64,000 nucleotides of DNA from Agroathelia rolfsii (taxonomy: Eukaryota > Basidiomycota > Agaricomycetes > Amylocorticiales > Amylocorticiaceae): positions 4,092,001 to 4,156,000 of the forward strand of contig JABRWF010000001.1 of NCBI GenBank assembly GCA_018343915.1, written 5' to 3'. Below, piece after piece: positions 32,235 through 44,335 of the stretch (position 1 is its first letter; every line of letters starts with the position of its first letter). The position numbers and the translations under genes were made by a program. The notes beneath the pieces are model-generated. The model was not told the origin of the DNA and made no database searches. It saw only the letters and a list, made by a program, of their open reading frames with translations.

Positions 32235-32985
32235 TGCTATGCCACGACGGCCGACGCGAGCGACTCGAGGTAGGCGTCGGTCTGCTTCAGTTAATGCGTA
32301 ATACGCGTATCCTAGGCGGTATTGATAAGCTTCATGTACGCCTCTTCGTCGTCAGCCTTGGGCGCCTTCAAATGTCCCTTGGAGATACGCTCGATGCGCT
32401 CCTGCTCCTCCTTCTCCGTTTGCTGGTGGTACGCAAGCACGGCGCGCGCGAGCTTCAGCGCGCGGTTCGCCGCCAGCACGTCACGCCTGTGGTCGCAGAT
32501 GACGACGAGCTTCTCGACGTGCTTGTGCTTCGCGCGGCGCTCGCAGTCGATGCGTTGGCGCCGCTCAGTCATCTCCGTCGCGCAGCACCGGCTTGCGCAC
32601 ACGCTGCAAGTCGCTTCGGTTCAACGGGATCATGGCGCCGTGCCCCAGGCACTCGGAGATCATCGCGCGCATGGCACGCCGCTTTTTCAGCACGCGCATG
32701 CCCTTGAGCTCCAGGATAGCTTGGAGCTTGTCGTGTGCTGTGTGGGTGGCGTTGTTGTTGTTGGCGGCGACCGCCTCTTCTCCTATGCCGACGAATCCGC
32801 CGTCGCCGAGTGTTGAGGGCAGGTTCTCCAGTTCGTGAACGCGCTGTTAGATGCGAGCCTCAATGAACTGGTCGCGCTTGGTGAGGATCTGGTAGGGATC
32901 GAGGCCGGCTGGCATGAGAGCGGCCACCAGCAGGCGCTGGAGCCGCGTGGCGTAGTCGGCGTCACTTATCCTTGGTGGCCTGCGG
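32235..32985 (-). pseudogene. SNF2: SNF2/STH1-type chromatin remodeller fragment (HSA region)
   Basis: The minus strand gives the pre-ATPase part of a Snf2-family remodeller: LDPYQILTKRDQFIEARI, then HELENLPSTLGDGG, ELKGMRVLKKRRAMRA, LNRSDLQRVRKPVLRD. The HSA-type helix follows, KHKHVEKLVVICDHRRDVLA, then EKEEQERIERIS and KADDEEAYMKLINTA. After that the frame continues as DTRITH, LKQTDAYLESLASAVVA but is interrupted by three in-frame stops (near 32,310, 32,290 and 32,247), and a frame change lies near 32,575. No ATPase domain is present. This is a captured gene piece, absent from unit A. Confidence 0.85.
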
Positions 32986-32999
32986 AGATGTGTGAATGG

Positions 33000-34726
33000 A
33001 TGGCGGAAGGCGAGAAGAGCTCATCAGAGGATTCAAGTACGGCTCCACCTTCGTCCCCTGTCCCGACGACCAATTCCCAACGCAAACCAACCCGCAAAGG
33101 CATCCGACATATGCGGTTTCGTCAAAGAAAAGTTCGTACGTAGTACTTCCTCATCTCTCCAGACACCACCGCACTAATAGCCTATCAAACTCACCAGCTC
33201 CGGCGAGACTACCCCATGGGCAAAATCTCCTAGATCGTCGCCGACATCGCCTCACCGCCCCATCAAGCTGCGCTGGGGTCCATCATCCGCGCCATGCACC
33301 AAAAGGGCGTCCTCGCCATCGCGCGCTTCGTCAGCTGCGACGACGCAGATCCGAAGATGGGCATCCTCAAGCCGTGCGTCGAGCCAACACGATGGATTAC
33401 TTGCTCTGGGCGCAGATGCCGTTCGTGGACGACATGCGCCGATTCCAGTTTATACCCCTCGATGCGCTCGTGTCGAAGAAGGGAGAGGCGATCACAGGGC
33501 ATGTGTATCTCCCCACACAGGCTCAGCAGGCGGCGATGGATGAGTTTGTGGTGCATTTGGATTTGATGGAGGCTGGGGAGAAGGATGAGGATGGGTGTGT
33601 GTTGTGTCTCTTACTCTTTGCTTTTTTCTTTTTCTGAGAGGGATGCAAATGCAGGAAGCGCACACCATGGTTCGACATCCGCCAATCATAGAACCCCGCC
33701 GTGCATCGTACGAAGCAGGCGCTCTTCCACGCCGCGGTCGTAGCCGATCTGGAAGCAAACCCGATTCCGCCGCCGCATGCGGAGCTACTCAAGTATTTTG
33801 AGCCTCCGAAACGCGTGCTCAAGCGGGCGAGGGAGACGACGGAGGAGTATCGGAAGGTGTTCAACCTGAGGGAGGGTGCGCGCTTCTTTCAATCGATTGA
33901 TGTAATTTTTTTTCTCTTTTTTACCTGATAAAACGCTCTTTAGTCCCCAAAAAGGCACCCAAAGCCAGGAAAGAAGACCAAGTGCGTGCACGGGATGATG
34001 ACGAAGAGGAGCTCCTCTTACTCGACAAGGACAAAACCGTCATCATCGTCACAAAATCAGCACGCAGAATCATCGTCCAACAAGAGTGCCTCCAAACCAG
34101 ATGACGAGAACGTGACGGATTCTGAGACGGAGTCGGAGAACGAGGAAGACCTGCTGCTTGGTCCGCCTAGCACGAGTATGTCCAAGGCGAAGGCACAAGA
34201 TGGGCAGGAGAAAAAGAGATCACCGTCACCCGCACCTGCAAAGCTTTCTGGAAGACATCTTCCGACGCCTTCGAGATCCCCCTCGCCCGACGTTGATTAC
34301 GATCAGGGATGTGAGCCTGTCCGTGTCATAGGCAGCACTCTCCCGCTGGAGGACTTTTGTGAGGCTTCGATAAGGAAGCAAGGTGGATCGGCTCCAGTTT
34401 CGCCTATGAAAGCCATGGATGATCTTGCGTTTGTGATTGTTCGCAAGCCGTTCGCCAGCAGGCGGGGTGATGAGATTGTGGACTATATGCGCTTGTTTAG
34501 GGAGGTTGCTGTCAAAGTGCGTTGATGAGATGACATCTTTCTGGTCTTCGACGTAGTCATGTTTATATCTTTTCATTCATTTTTTTTTCAGGAGCACGCG
34601 GCCGATAAGTGGAATCAATTCTTCTACAAACTCAAGGAGGAATGTACTGGCCTTGCAGGCAATAAAACTCTTTTGGAGCAAAGTTCGCAGCGCTGGTCGG
34701 GGGCTGAGTCTTATCAGTCAAAATAG
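33000..34726 (+). pseudogene. KU80: Ku80 fragment, copy B
   Basis: From the beta-barrel region to the C-terminus of Ku80: LIRGFKYGSTFVPCPDDQFP (33,020-33,080), LRRDYPMGKIS-stop-IVADIAS (33,200-33,250), AMHQKGVLAIARFVS with DDADPKMGIL (33,290-33,375), then after a frameshift LLWAQMPFVDDMRRF, EAGEKDEDG and an intron, RTPWFDIRQS-stop-NPAVHR, KQALFHAAVVADLEANPIPP, HAELLKYFEPPKRVLKRARE. Later exons carry RKEDQVRARDDDEEELLLLD and a C-terminal helical region (RGDEIVDYMRLFREVAVK, KWNQFFYKLKEECTG). Intact Ku80 pairs with Ku70 in end joining. Here the N-terminal vWA domain is missing and there are at least two nonsense codons and one frameshift. Intron positions survive, so the piece came from genomic DNA, not from mRNA. 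Confidence 0.88.
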
Positions 34727-36660
34727 AAGTGGCGAATATGGGCGACTCGAGCATCACAGAGGTTGAGGCTGAAGAAATATGTCTCTGACTTTCATTGCTT
34801 TCAGGGTGTGCAGGTTGAAGCTTATATGGGTATAGTTATTGGACGATTAGGCTGATCCTATTTAGTACATCTTTCTTACAAGCTAATAGAGAATCGATGG
34901 ACGCATCGACAAAAGTTTTGGTATTGAGATCCGGTTTTCTCTTTTAGGGGGAGTTCCTTCTTTTTGGAAAGTAATAACATCATTCTGAGTGCAGCCGGTG
35001 CTTTGCCTGCATTGCCTTCCTCAGCGCTGTGCTGAGCAGTATGGGCACTAGTGAGCAATAAGGTCTATTAATAAGGCCTGGCATTGCGCAGTGCCTGACT
35101 TCCTCTCTATGTTTCCTGTATCATTTATTTTTTTAGTTCTATTTATAAGACATTATTTTGGATAGAAAACTTGGGTAGTCAGCACACTGGCACTGGCGCA
35201 AAGATTTAATATATTTCTACAAGAGTCTTAACGGACCAGACGACACCCCAAGCACCACCAGCTCATGCACAGCGCGGATTGCCTCCTCATCCATACCTGG
35301 AAGTCCAGCTAGGCTACACGAGATAATGCGGCGTAGTTCTGCCCTACTATGATGATGCTCCCCGTCTGGATTGTGGTTGGCCTGGCAGCTATCAACTTCA
35401 GTAGTAGGTCTCAGGCTTTTGACTGAGATAGGTGGTGGACTTATAGCGCGGCAGCCTGGAGAACGGTAGAAGGTGGGACAGTGGAACGCTGCTGTTGCCT
35501 CGACCACCGTAAAGTCTGACTTGATGATGGTAATCACCGTCATAGTGCACTGCGGCAGCCCTAGGCTCAATGACCGCTCAAGCCCAAGGGAACGATGACG
35601 TATGCTCAACACCCGATCAATGCGGCCATGCGCACTGCATGACCGTGGTTTCTATCCGTCACAGGATATACCATCGGCGAACAGTTTGCTATCCTGACAA
35701 TGGCATCTTTAATATCTTGCAATGCTGCCGTGCTGAGAGGCAGACCGAAGCGCCCGCAAAAAAGAGCAGGGAAGGTGGTCCATGATGCACCGAGGATCTT
35801 GAATGGGGGTAAGCAAGATTTGTATTTGAGCTAGATGGCAGATACGCCTAACCCTCGGGCTATCGCATCGTCGAGGCGCCCGAACAGGGCTAGGGTGCAT
35901 GGTAGTAATGTGCGGCCCGGCTGTAGAACTCCAGGGTGGTGATTCAAAGTCGTGTTGTACCATGATCTCTCGATTCGGAATGAATTATGTTTCTACTAGC
36001 AAGTTCAAGATCTAGGGTTGGGCAGAGGGGTTTTCATGATAAGCCATTGTGGACTCGGAATTGTATAATTAACGATCAGTATACTAGTGTGCGTATCAGG
36101 CGAGGTAGGTGGTGTGCTGATGACATGCAACCGTAGTGATGCCTGCATGGCCGCCCACTTGTTATCAATAGATTAACTATCATCAAATGATCTGACGAGA
36201 GAGTGATGCATCAGGACATTGACGAAAATAAAATAAAATAAAAAGTCAGGTTGGCTTCGACAAGCTTATCGGAGGACATAGTGGGAACTGTAGATCGCTA
36301 TCGGCGAAGAGCCTAATTCGCTTCCGACCGGCGTCAGGACTCTGCGACCGCACAACAGAAGCGATTGCATCGGACTCCAGCTTTACTGGCATCATCAATG
36401 AGGGCAGATTCTGATGCATCTGATGACTTGAGCAAGTACAACTGCATGATGATTCTACACATCCATCGTCTCGTGCAAAATGCATGTTAAGGGTCAATAC
36501 AATCCTTGGAGCAACGCCGCTCATAATATCCTTGTACTCTGCATATGTCAATTCAATCTAGTGTCTTCTTAATCACCAGCGTGTTTGTGGCATGCTAACG
36601 GCGCCTATGTCTGATCACTGAGAAGAATTCACAAATGATTTTTTATGGGTAAAGACTGTA
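34727..36660. other. Unit B spacer and NLR 2 promoter region
   Basis: Counterpart of 20,216-22,211. A minus-strand frame at 35,217-35,612 ends LPGMDEEAIRAVHELVVLG, which looks like real protein; the homologous stretch in unit A is corrupted. I cannot name it. The last 300 bases align well with the NLR 1 upstream region. Confidence 0.4.
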
Positions 36661-36668
36661 TATTTATA
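36661..36668 (+). promoter_or_regulatory. TATA box of NLR gene 2
   Basis: TATTTATA, 74 bases before the ATG at 36742; same motif and spacing as in NLR gene 1. Confidence 0.65.
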
Positions 36669-36741
36669 CCCCTACAAAGCAAGCAAGTAGCAGTCCAAGT
36701 TCTCCACCATCCTAAGCAGCTCTCTTCATTCTATCCAAAAA

Positions 36742-39700
36742 ATGTCATTTTCTCGTTGGCTAGGACCTCTAAGGCCCAAGCACCAGAAAACTCGAAGCGC
36801 GTCAACCACCAACCTTACAACCGATGAAACCGGGTATGAAGATACAGAACAGCCGTCTCCGACTGCGTCAAGCCTGACGGTAGCCAACAATCCGAGAGCA
36901 CCCAAGAGACCGTCATTCCTCAGCTCTCTATCGAAACTGTCCCACAGGTCTCAGGAAGGAAAGTTCAACAAGGCGATAAAAATTACTTGGCCGATCTTTA
37001 AAGGAGTGCTGAGAACGGTCAAAGAAGCATCGGACGCGATCCCACCTCTCAAGATTGCCTTGACGGGACTACTTGAAGTTTTGGAACAGTGCGAGGTAAG
37101 TAGCTGTTAGATTGGCCGAGTATTCTACCAGCCAGCTGATTCGTTACTAGATGACGGCAGATGCTCAGGACGATTTGTCTCATATATCGCACAAGTTAAA
37201 GGCACTGGAAGTTATCGTAAAACGTCACCGACACTCACGGACACCAAAGCACGTCGAGGAGCGTTTACAGGGACTTGCGGAGTGAGTGAGAATATAACTC
37301 ATCTCTCATACCATTCTACTGATTTAGAAACCATTCTTGAACAGTTGGATAGGATCGGTGACGACCTCGATCAAAGCTCAAACGTCGCGCTCGAGCTTTA
37401 ATAGGGTTTTCACTGCTACGGAAGACAGCAAGAACGTGGTGGAGCTCTTAGGGACATTGACATGGGCTATTGACCTATTTGCAGTGAGTGAACCCCTCTT
37501 GATGTACGTCACGTCGATAGCTAACGTTCATGAAGCTCGATACTACCCTTGAAGCCGAAGGACAACTGGACAAAATAGACAAGGTACGACGTATCATTTA
37601 TAATCTTGGGTAAACAGAGGGCTCACTTTGTCCTGATAGAAACTTGACAATTTGGGTAAGCTATAATAAGGTATAATGTTATCAACATAGCTAACGTTTT
37701 GGTCTTAGAGGATCAAGGCCTCCTTGTCCAGCTGAAACACGTACAAGCGGCAAACTTCACTTCACAGCGAGGCGAACTGTGTCTTCTTGGTACGCGGTGC
37801 TCTGTCATTGCTGCCATCATGTCTTGGTGCACCAACCCGGAGGGTCCGCGCGTGTACTGGCTCAGCGGTATGGCCGGAACGGGCAAATCTGCGATTGCGC
37901 GCACGGTCTGTGATAACCTGTTGAAAGCGACTTCGACTCGTTTACTCGGTGGGAGCTTCTTCTGCTCACGACGCGCAACAGCGGAAGAGCAAGATATACG
38001 ACGGATAGTGCCTACGCTGGCATGGCAACTCTCTCAGTTGAACAAGCGCTATAGGAAGAAGCTCGTGGAGCGGCTTAAGCAAGATTTAGATGTCGTTGGC
38101 GCCACGGTTGAGAAGCAGCTGAAGGAACTGATTATCGAGCCATGCCAAGACCCGGAGATACGCTTCCCCAAGCCATTTATTATAGTTATCGATGCTCTTG
38201 ACGAAGGATCACGAGCCGATGACACTGCGCAACTGCTGAAGGCAATACTAGAACAGACAGCCGAAGCGGATGTGCCTCTCAAGTTTCTTGTCACGAGCCG
38301 CCCTGAAAGTCATATTCGCTCACAGTTCTTGGAACCATCGCACGCTGGGGACCATACCACATTTTATCTGCAGAACATCGAAGAAAGCTTTGTGCAAGCT
38401 GACATACGCTTATACGTGAAGAATCGTCTTGAGAAAATCAAAAAGGATCCGAAACATCAGCTCCCAGCTGAATGGCCCTCTGAGGAGGAGGCCGAGAGAC
38501 TTGTTGTCCGGGCAGACAAGCTATTCATCTACGCTTTCACTGCTTGCAATTACATACAGCGCGACCCTTACGACGGTCTAACCAAAGTCATTGAAGCGGC
38601 GGGTCGGGATGATAGGCCGCTAGCAGAAAAGATGGATGAAATGTATGTGCTTATCCTGGATGAGGCGACAAACTCGAGCAACGTGCCTTCGCATATTATT
38701 CTCACCATTCGCAAATGCTTGACTGTCTTGATCTATGCGCGAGAAATCTTCTCGCTCTCCGCCTTAGCAGCACTTATAGACATAGGTATTGGGCGTCTCC
38801 AAAATGCTATAGACCAGCTTCATTCCTTGATCCTAGTACCATTATCAAACGAGGGAGAAGTAACGACGCTGCATGCTTCCTTAGGCGACTATCTAGTCGA
38901 CAAGGACCGGTCTGGAAGACACTTCATCCCAAAAGACGAGGCACACTTCATGCTCTTGCAACGCTGCTTCGAAATTTTAGCTACAAATCTCCGCTTCAAC
39001 GTCGCTCAAGCTAATACATCATTCCTAAGCAACGAAGATCAGGGGTTATCACTGCCTCAACACTTCTTGTACGCTGCAGGTCGGTGGTCAGATCATGTAA
39101 TACAGGACGGTTCACTAGAGCAATCAGTGGCTATTGTCACTTGGATCGAAGAAACACTAGTACCAAAATTCCTTTACTGGCTCGAAGCTATTAGCATTGC
39201 TGAACGGACGGATGCGATTCCGGATATGCTACAAACATTGCTGTCATTTGTAAAGGTAAATCAATCAGACAAATATTATATATGTATGGCTAACCCGTAA
39301 GAAAAAATGATAGGCAACGCCAAATTTGATCCGATTTATAGACGACGCAATTTACTTTACACACGAGTCTAAAGAAGCAATCTCACAGAGTGTGCCACAT
39401 ATTTATCTCTCTGCACTTGCGTTTTGCAGGGATGGATCGATGATAAAAGAGAAGTTCTGGTCGAGGTATAAAGGCATTGGTAAAATGAATTACGTAGGAA
39501 CAAATAGATCAAAGGCATGGGAGCTTTGCCTAGTAAAGCATACTAGTAGTGTAAATTCTGTGGCTTTCTCACCTGACGGCAATCGCATCGTCTCTGGATC
39601 TGGTGATTTTAGCAAATATGACAACACGGTGCGAGTATGGGATGCTCACACCGGTCAGCCCGCAATGCCGCCGCTGGAAGGACATACCGGTTACGTCTTA

Positions 39701-41982
39701 TCTGTGGCATATTCACCTGACGGCAATCGCATCGTCTCTGGATCTTATGACAACACGGTGCGAGTATGGGATGCTCATACCGGTCAGCCCGCCATGCCGC
39801 CGCTGAAAGGACATACCAATTCCGTCTTATCTGTGGCATATTCACCTGACGGCAATCACATCGTCTCTGGATCTTCAGACAACACGGTGCGAGTATGGGA
39901 TGCTCACACCGGTCAGCCCGCAATGCCGCCGCTGAAAGGACATACCAGTTCCGTCAATTCTGTGGCATATTCACCGGACGGCAAACGCATCGTCTCTGGA
40001 TCTCATGACAACACGGTGCGAGTATGGGATGCTCACACCGGTCAGCCCGCCATGCCGCCGCTGAAAGGACATACCAGTTGGGTCTTTTCTGTGGCATATT
40101 CACCGGACGGCAATCGCATCGTCTCTGGATCTGATGACAACACGGTGCGAGTATGGGATGCTCACACCGGTCAGCCCGCAATGCCGCCGCTGAAAGGACA
40201 TACCAGTTCCGTCTATTCTGTGGCATATTCACCTGACGGCAATCACATCGTCTCTGGATCTTTAGACAACACGGTGCGAGTATGGGATGCTCACACCGGT
40301 CAGCCCGCAATGCCGCCGCTGGAAGGACATACCGATTACGTCTTATCTGTGGCATATTCACCTGACGGCAATCGCATCGTCTCTGGATCTTATGACAACA
40401 CGGTGCGAGTATGGGATGCTCACACCGGTCAGCCCGCCATGCCGCCGCTGAAAGAATATACCAGTTCCGTCTATTCTGTGGCATATTCACCTGACGGCAA
40501 TCGCATCGTCTCTGGATCTTTAGACAAGACGGTGCGAGTATGGGATGCTCACACCGGTCAGCCCGCCATGCCGCCGCTGAAAGAACATACCAGTTCCGTC
40601 AATTCTGTGGCATATTCACCTGACGGCAATTGCATCGTCTCTGGATCTTATGACAACACGGTGCGAGTATGGGATGCTCACACCGGTCAGCCCGCAATGC
40701 CGCCGCTGGAAGGACATACCGGTTACGTCAATTCTGTGGCATATTCACCTGACGGCAATCACATCGTCTCTGGATCTCATGACAACACGGTGCGAGTATG
40801 GGATGCTCACACCGGTCAGCCCGCCATGCCGCCGCTGAAAGAACATACCAGTTCCGTCAATTCTGTGGCATATTCACCTGACGGCAATCGCATCGTCTCT
40901 GGATCTTTAGACAAGACGGTGCGAGTATGGGATGCTCACACCGGTCAGCCCGCCATGCCGCCGCTGAAAGAACATACCAGTTCCGTCAATTCTGTGGCAT
41001 ATTCACCGGACGGCAATCGCATCGTCTCTGGATCTGGTGATTTTAGCAAATATGACAACACGGTGCGAGTATGGGATGCTCACACCGGTCAGCCCGCCAT
41101 GCCGCCGCTGAAAGGACATACCAGTTCCGTCAATTCTGTGGCATATTCACCGGACGGCAATCGCATCGTCTCTGGATCTGGTGATTTTAGCAAATATGAC
41201 AACACGGTGCGAGTATGGGATGCTCACACCGGTCAGCCCGCCATGCCGCCGCTGAAAGGACATACCAGTTGGGTCTTTTCTGTGGCATATTCACCTGACG
41301 GCAATCACATCGTCTCTGGATCTGATGACAACACGGTGCGAGTATGGGATGCTCACACCGGTCAGCCCGCCATGCCGCCGCTGAAAGAATATACCAGTTC
41401 CGTCTATTCTGTGGCATATTCACCTGACGGCAATCGCATCGTCTCTGGATCTCATGACAACACGGTGCGAGTGTTGGATGCACTTACCGGTCACCCTTCT
41501 ACACCCCCCAGCACCAACCCGCTTAGTTACACCGATTCTAGCCCGAGCTCAGTCGCCTTGCCTTATTCCTTGCCTCAGCAACCACATCATTTCGCACCAT
41601 TCCAACTTTCAAAACTTCCATTATTCGATCCTTCTCCCACAGTCTTAGATCCTTGTGATCTTTTCTCTTTTGATATAGATGATAGTTGGATCAAAGGTCC
41701 TAACGGCGAATTGTTCATTTGGATCCCAACAGACATGCGGTCTTCGCTGTATATGCCCCGGACCACCCTTGTCATCAACCAAACTCGCCTGTACCTCGAT
41801 CTGTCGAATTTTGCGTATGGAGAGGATTGGAAAAGCTGTAATCAGGTGTTACCTGCTGACGAATTGGAGTGTTCTCAAGGTATCGTTATATTTTATATAT
41901 ATGACTAACTCCATTCCCCTGCTGATTTTTTACTAAATTAATATTGCACGCCATTGTAGAACTCGAACGAATCAAGCCGTAA
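36742..41982 (+). CDS. NACHT-WD40 protein (fungal NLR/STAND), copy 2
   Basis: Eight exons matching copy 1 in number and phase: 36742-37095, 37151-37281, 37345-37483, 37536-37583, 37640-37655, 37709-39255, 39314-41879, 41960-41982; 1,607 residues. Exons 2-6 and 8 have exactly the lengths of copy 1. Exon 1 is 87 nt longer, adding a 29-residue Ser/Pro-containing stretch before the helix TWPIFKGVLRTVKEASDAIP. Walker A is GMAGTGKS (283-290); Walker B is the canonical FIIVIDALDEG (near 386-396). Fifteen WD40 repeats span about residues 822-1,482, followed by the same tail (SWIKGPNGELFIWIP). All exons are open, unlike every passenger gene in the unit. The role should be that of a signalling NTPase sensor in non-self recognition or programmed cell death; the ligand is unknown. 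It is the more conventional of the two copies. Confidence 0.93.
39536..41490 (+). repeat. WD40 array of NLR 2: 15 near-identical 129-bp repeats
   Basis: Same 43-residue blade as in copy 1, three of the units carrying the 5-residue insertion (GDFSKY form, repeats 1, 12 and 13). The linker before each blade differs from copy 1: here LEGHTGYV and LKEHTSSV types occur, and Ala always precedes MPPL. Repeat 12 and 13 are almost identical to each other, suggesting a recent internal duplication. Confidence 0.95.
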
Positions 41983-42954
41983 ATGTGCATAAACGTTGCT
42001 CTTACACTTGGTAATCTTATCAGCCCAGACGCCACTGCATATATTATTCGTGAGAAACATAATTGTCGTCCAGTGGGAATTTATTTTGTTACCTTGTATA
42101 GTATTACTCGCGCCGTCTTTATGCTTTTGCCTTTGCCTTTATCTTTTAGCAATGGATATCTGATATATCCAAAACCCGTTTATGTTTTACATTCTTCTCT
42201 CAGCCATCCGTCTATATACCGTCATAATACGTTGTCTGTTTGGTGATTTGTACATCGTACAGTACTTGTGGTATATTTTCCTGATTCATCTGATGTAAAT
42301 ATCACAAAATTGAATTTGCGTTGCTCCTTAACTTGTACTCGTGTGTATCTTTCTGATCTCAACGGCCTACGGCGCCACGACAAAATGGAGTCAGAGATCG
42401 GAAGCGACAGCACATTAAGCTGTATTAAAGATTGTAATATAAACAGCCCAAGGCCTTAGAATAATAGTGGTTGCGAAATGTAGCCCAAGTCGACGGTCCT
42501 CATTGGCTTTTATGATCCGTTAAATTCAAAGAAAAAAAAGAATTTGATTTAGAGTAAGAACAGTAACTATTCATCGTCATATACATGAATGTAAGGAAGA
42601 GAAGAGGAAACAAGCGGGAGATTCAGAGGTGAAAAGAATAGCTTAGCTATAGTAAAAAGAGAAGGGATAGAAAGAACCATCGCATATCAGAATAGATTAT
42701 CAATTCACATGGATCATCGTAAAGAGTTGAATGAAAGAGCTAGAAGGAAAGAAAAAGGGAGATGGAAAATATATGCGATATAAACATATCATGAAGAGGG
42801 GAGAAACGAGGAGAAGCGAAGAACAAGAACACATACACAACAAACACAAGAAAGACTCCGAATTCAAGAACGCGCATCACCACAGAATGCAGACTCCCGG
42901 CAAACGAAAAACAAAATACACACACACCGCCCTCCATCATCTTTTCTTCATTCT
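41983..42954. other. NLR 2 3' flank
   Basis: Collinear with 27,547-28,552 and without a gene. It leads directly into the 3' end of CYC8 copy C. Confidence 0.5.
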
Positions 42955-44335
42955 TTACACCGACGCCTCAACCTTGGGAAGCGTTTGTACACCACTACCG
43001 CCATTGTTGCTGCTCCCAACCGGGCTCGGCGAGCTCATCACCATCGTCTGCGTCGTACCCGGCCCCGGGCTTGGCCTCGACTGCGAACGCTGGATCGCCG
43101 CTGCCGATGCAGCAGCTCCATTGGGCCTCTCCCGCTCACGAGGCGACATGATGCTGCCGCGCTCACGCTCACGCTCGCGATCGCTGCTCGTAGGCCCATT
43201 ACGGTCACGATCCTGTGGCGAGTACGTGATGCTTGGCTGGCGCGAGTGGTTATCGCTTGCGCTGCGACCGCGGAGAACGTTCTCCCCGCGAGATTCGCAT
43301 GAGTCAGAAATATGCTTGTCGATGTGCATCCGATTGTCTAAATGTCCTCGGTCGTCAGAAGGGCCTGGAGAGGCAGGCGGAAGTGTAGCAGTTGGCGGAA
43401 GAGCGATCGCGTTGTTGTTGTTGCTGCTGCTGTTATTGTTGTTATTGTTGGCATTGCTGCCATTGCTGTCACCACCAGCATTACCCACCGGGCGCGGATG
43501 AGGCGACAACGCGGACGGCAACGTGGGCTGCATCGCCTGGCTGGCCGGTGGTGGTGGTGGCGGCACCGGCGTCTTCGACTGCCGCGGCGAGAGCGAGTCC
43601 GCACTCGGCTGCGTCCTGAACGGGATTGAAGATGGCCTGCTCGATGGTCCTGGGCTGCCACCACTGCTTGATGGCGCCGCCGACGTGCGCTCGGGAGACG
43701 TTTCAGAGTGCATGACGATATCTCGGTCGATCCGTGACCGCTTTGCTATCCGTCAATGCTGTCAGATGCCGGACTGCGCGGGCGCTTGATCCCTTGTGGA
43801 GAGTGCCTGCTGCCATTCGACGACACCAAGTCACGCGCATACCGCGATGGCGAGCCCATCGAGCACGTGGGAGACTCAGGTTTGGACCCAGACGGCGGCG
43901 GGGGCAGGATATCATCGGGCGGTGAGCGTGTAGAGGTGCCACGCGAGATTCATCAGCATCTTCGCCACACCGTCGTCGTAGTCCTCGTCGATGATGCGGA
44001 CTGGTGGGCGCAGGTGCACGGGCGATGGCTGTATGGCCGACGGCGGATGCGAGCGCGAGCTGCTGCCGGGAGCGATGTCGGACACTTTGGGAGACAGCGC
44101 GTTGAGTGCAGGGGATGGAGGGGCTTGGGTTGTCTGTCGGTCATTCGACGATAATGCTGGTGGCTCGCCACGGAACGAGGACGAGAACGATGAGCTCGGT
44201 TTGGATGGTATCGAGGATGCCGGCGCCGGGGAGGGCATACTGGGAACCATCGCATTCTTCTTCTGCTGTTACCCCGTCGACCGGCCGGATGGATGGGCTC
44301 TATCCTATAGGCCTGGACTTATACTATGTCCATGA
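42955..44335 (-). pseudogene. CYC8: CYC8/SSN6 C-terminal fragment, copy C
   Basis: Collinear with the open C-terminal block of copy B but broken. The first part (from MVPSMPSPAPASSIPSKPSS near 44,250) runs into a stop at about 43,912; a second frame from 43,713 runs to the stop at 42,955 and ends LPKVEASV. Deletions relative to copy B are visible, for example in the Asn run and near 43,290. The fragment ends at the unit edge, immediately before GH20 resumes. Together with copy A it would make one CYC8 piece. Confidence 0.82.

Noticed and set aside
25001..41490. Regularly spaced direct repeats resembling a CRISPR or satellite array
   Set aside because: The period is 129 bp, the frame is open throughout and each unit encodes a WD40 blade, so they are coding repeats.
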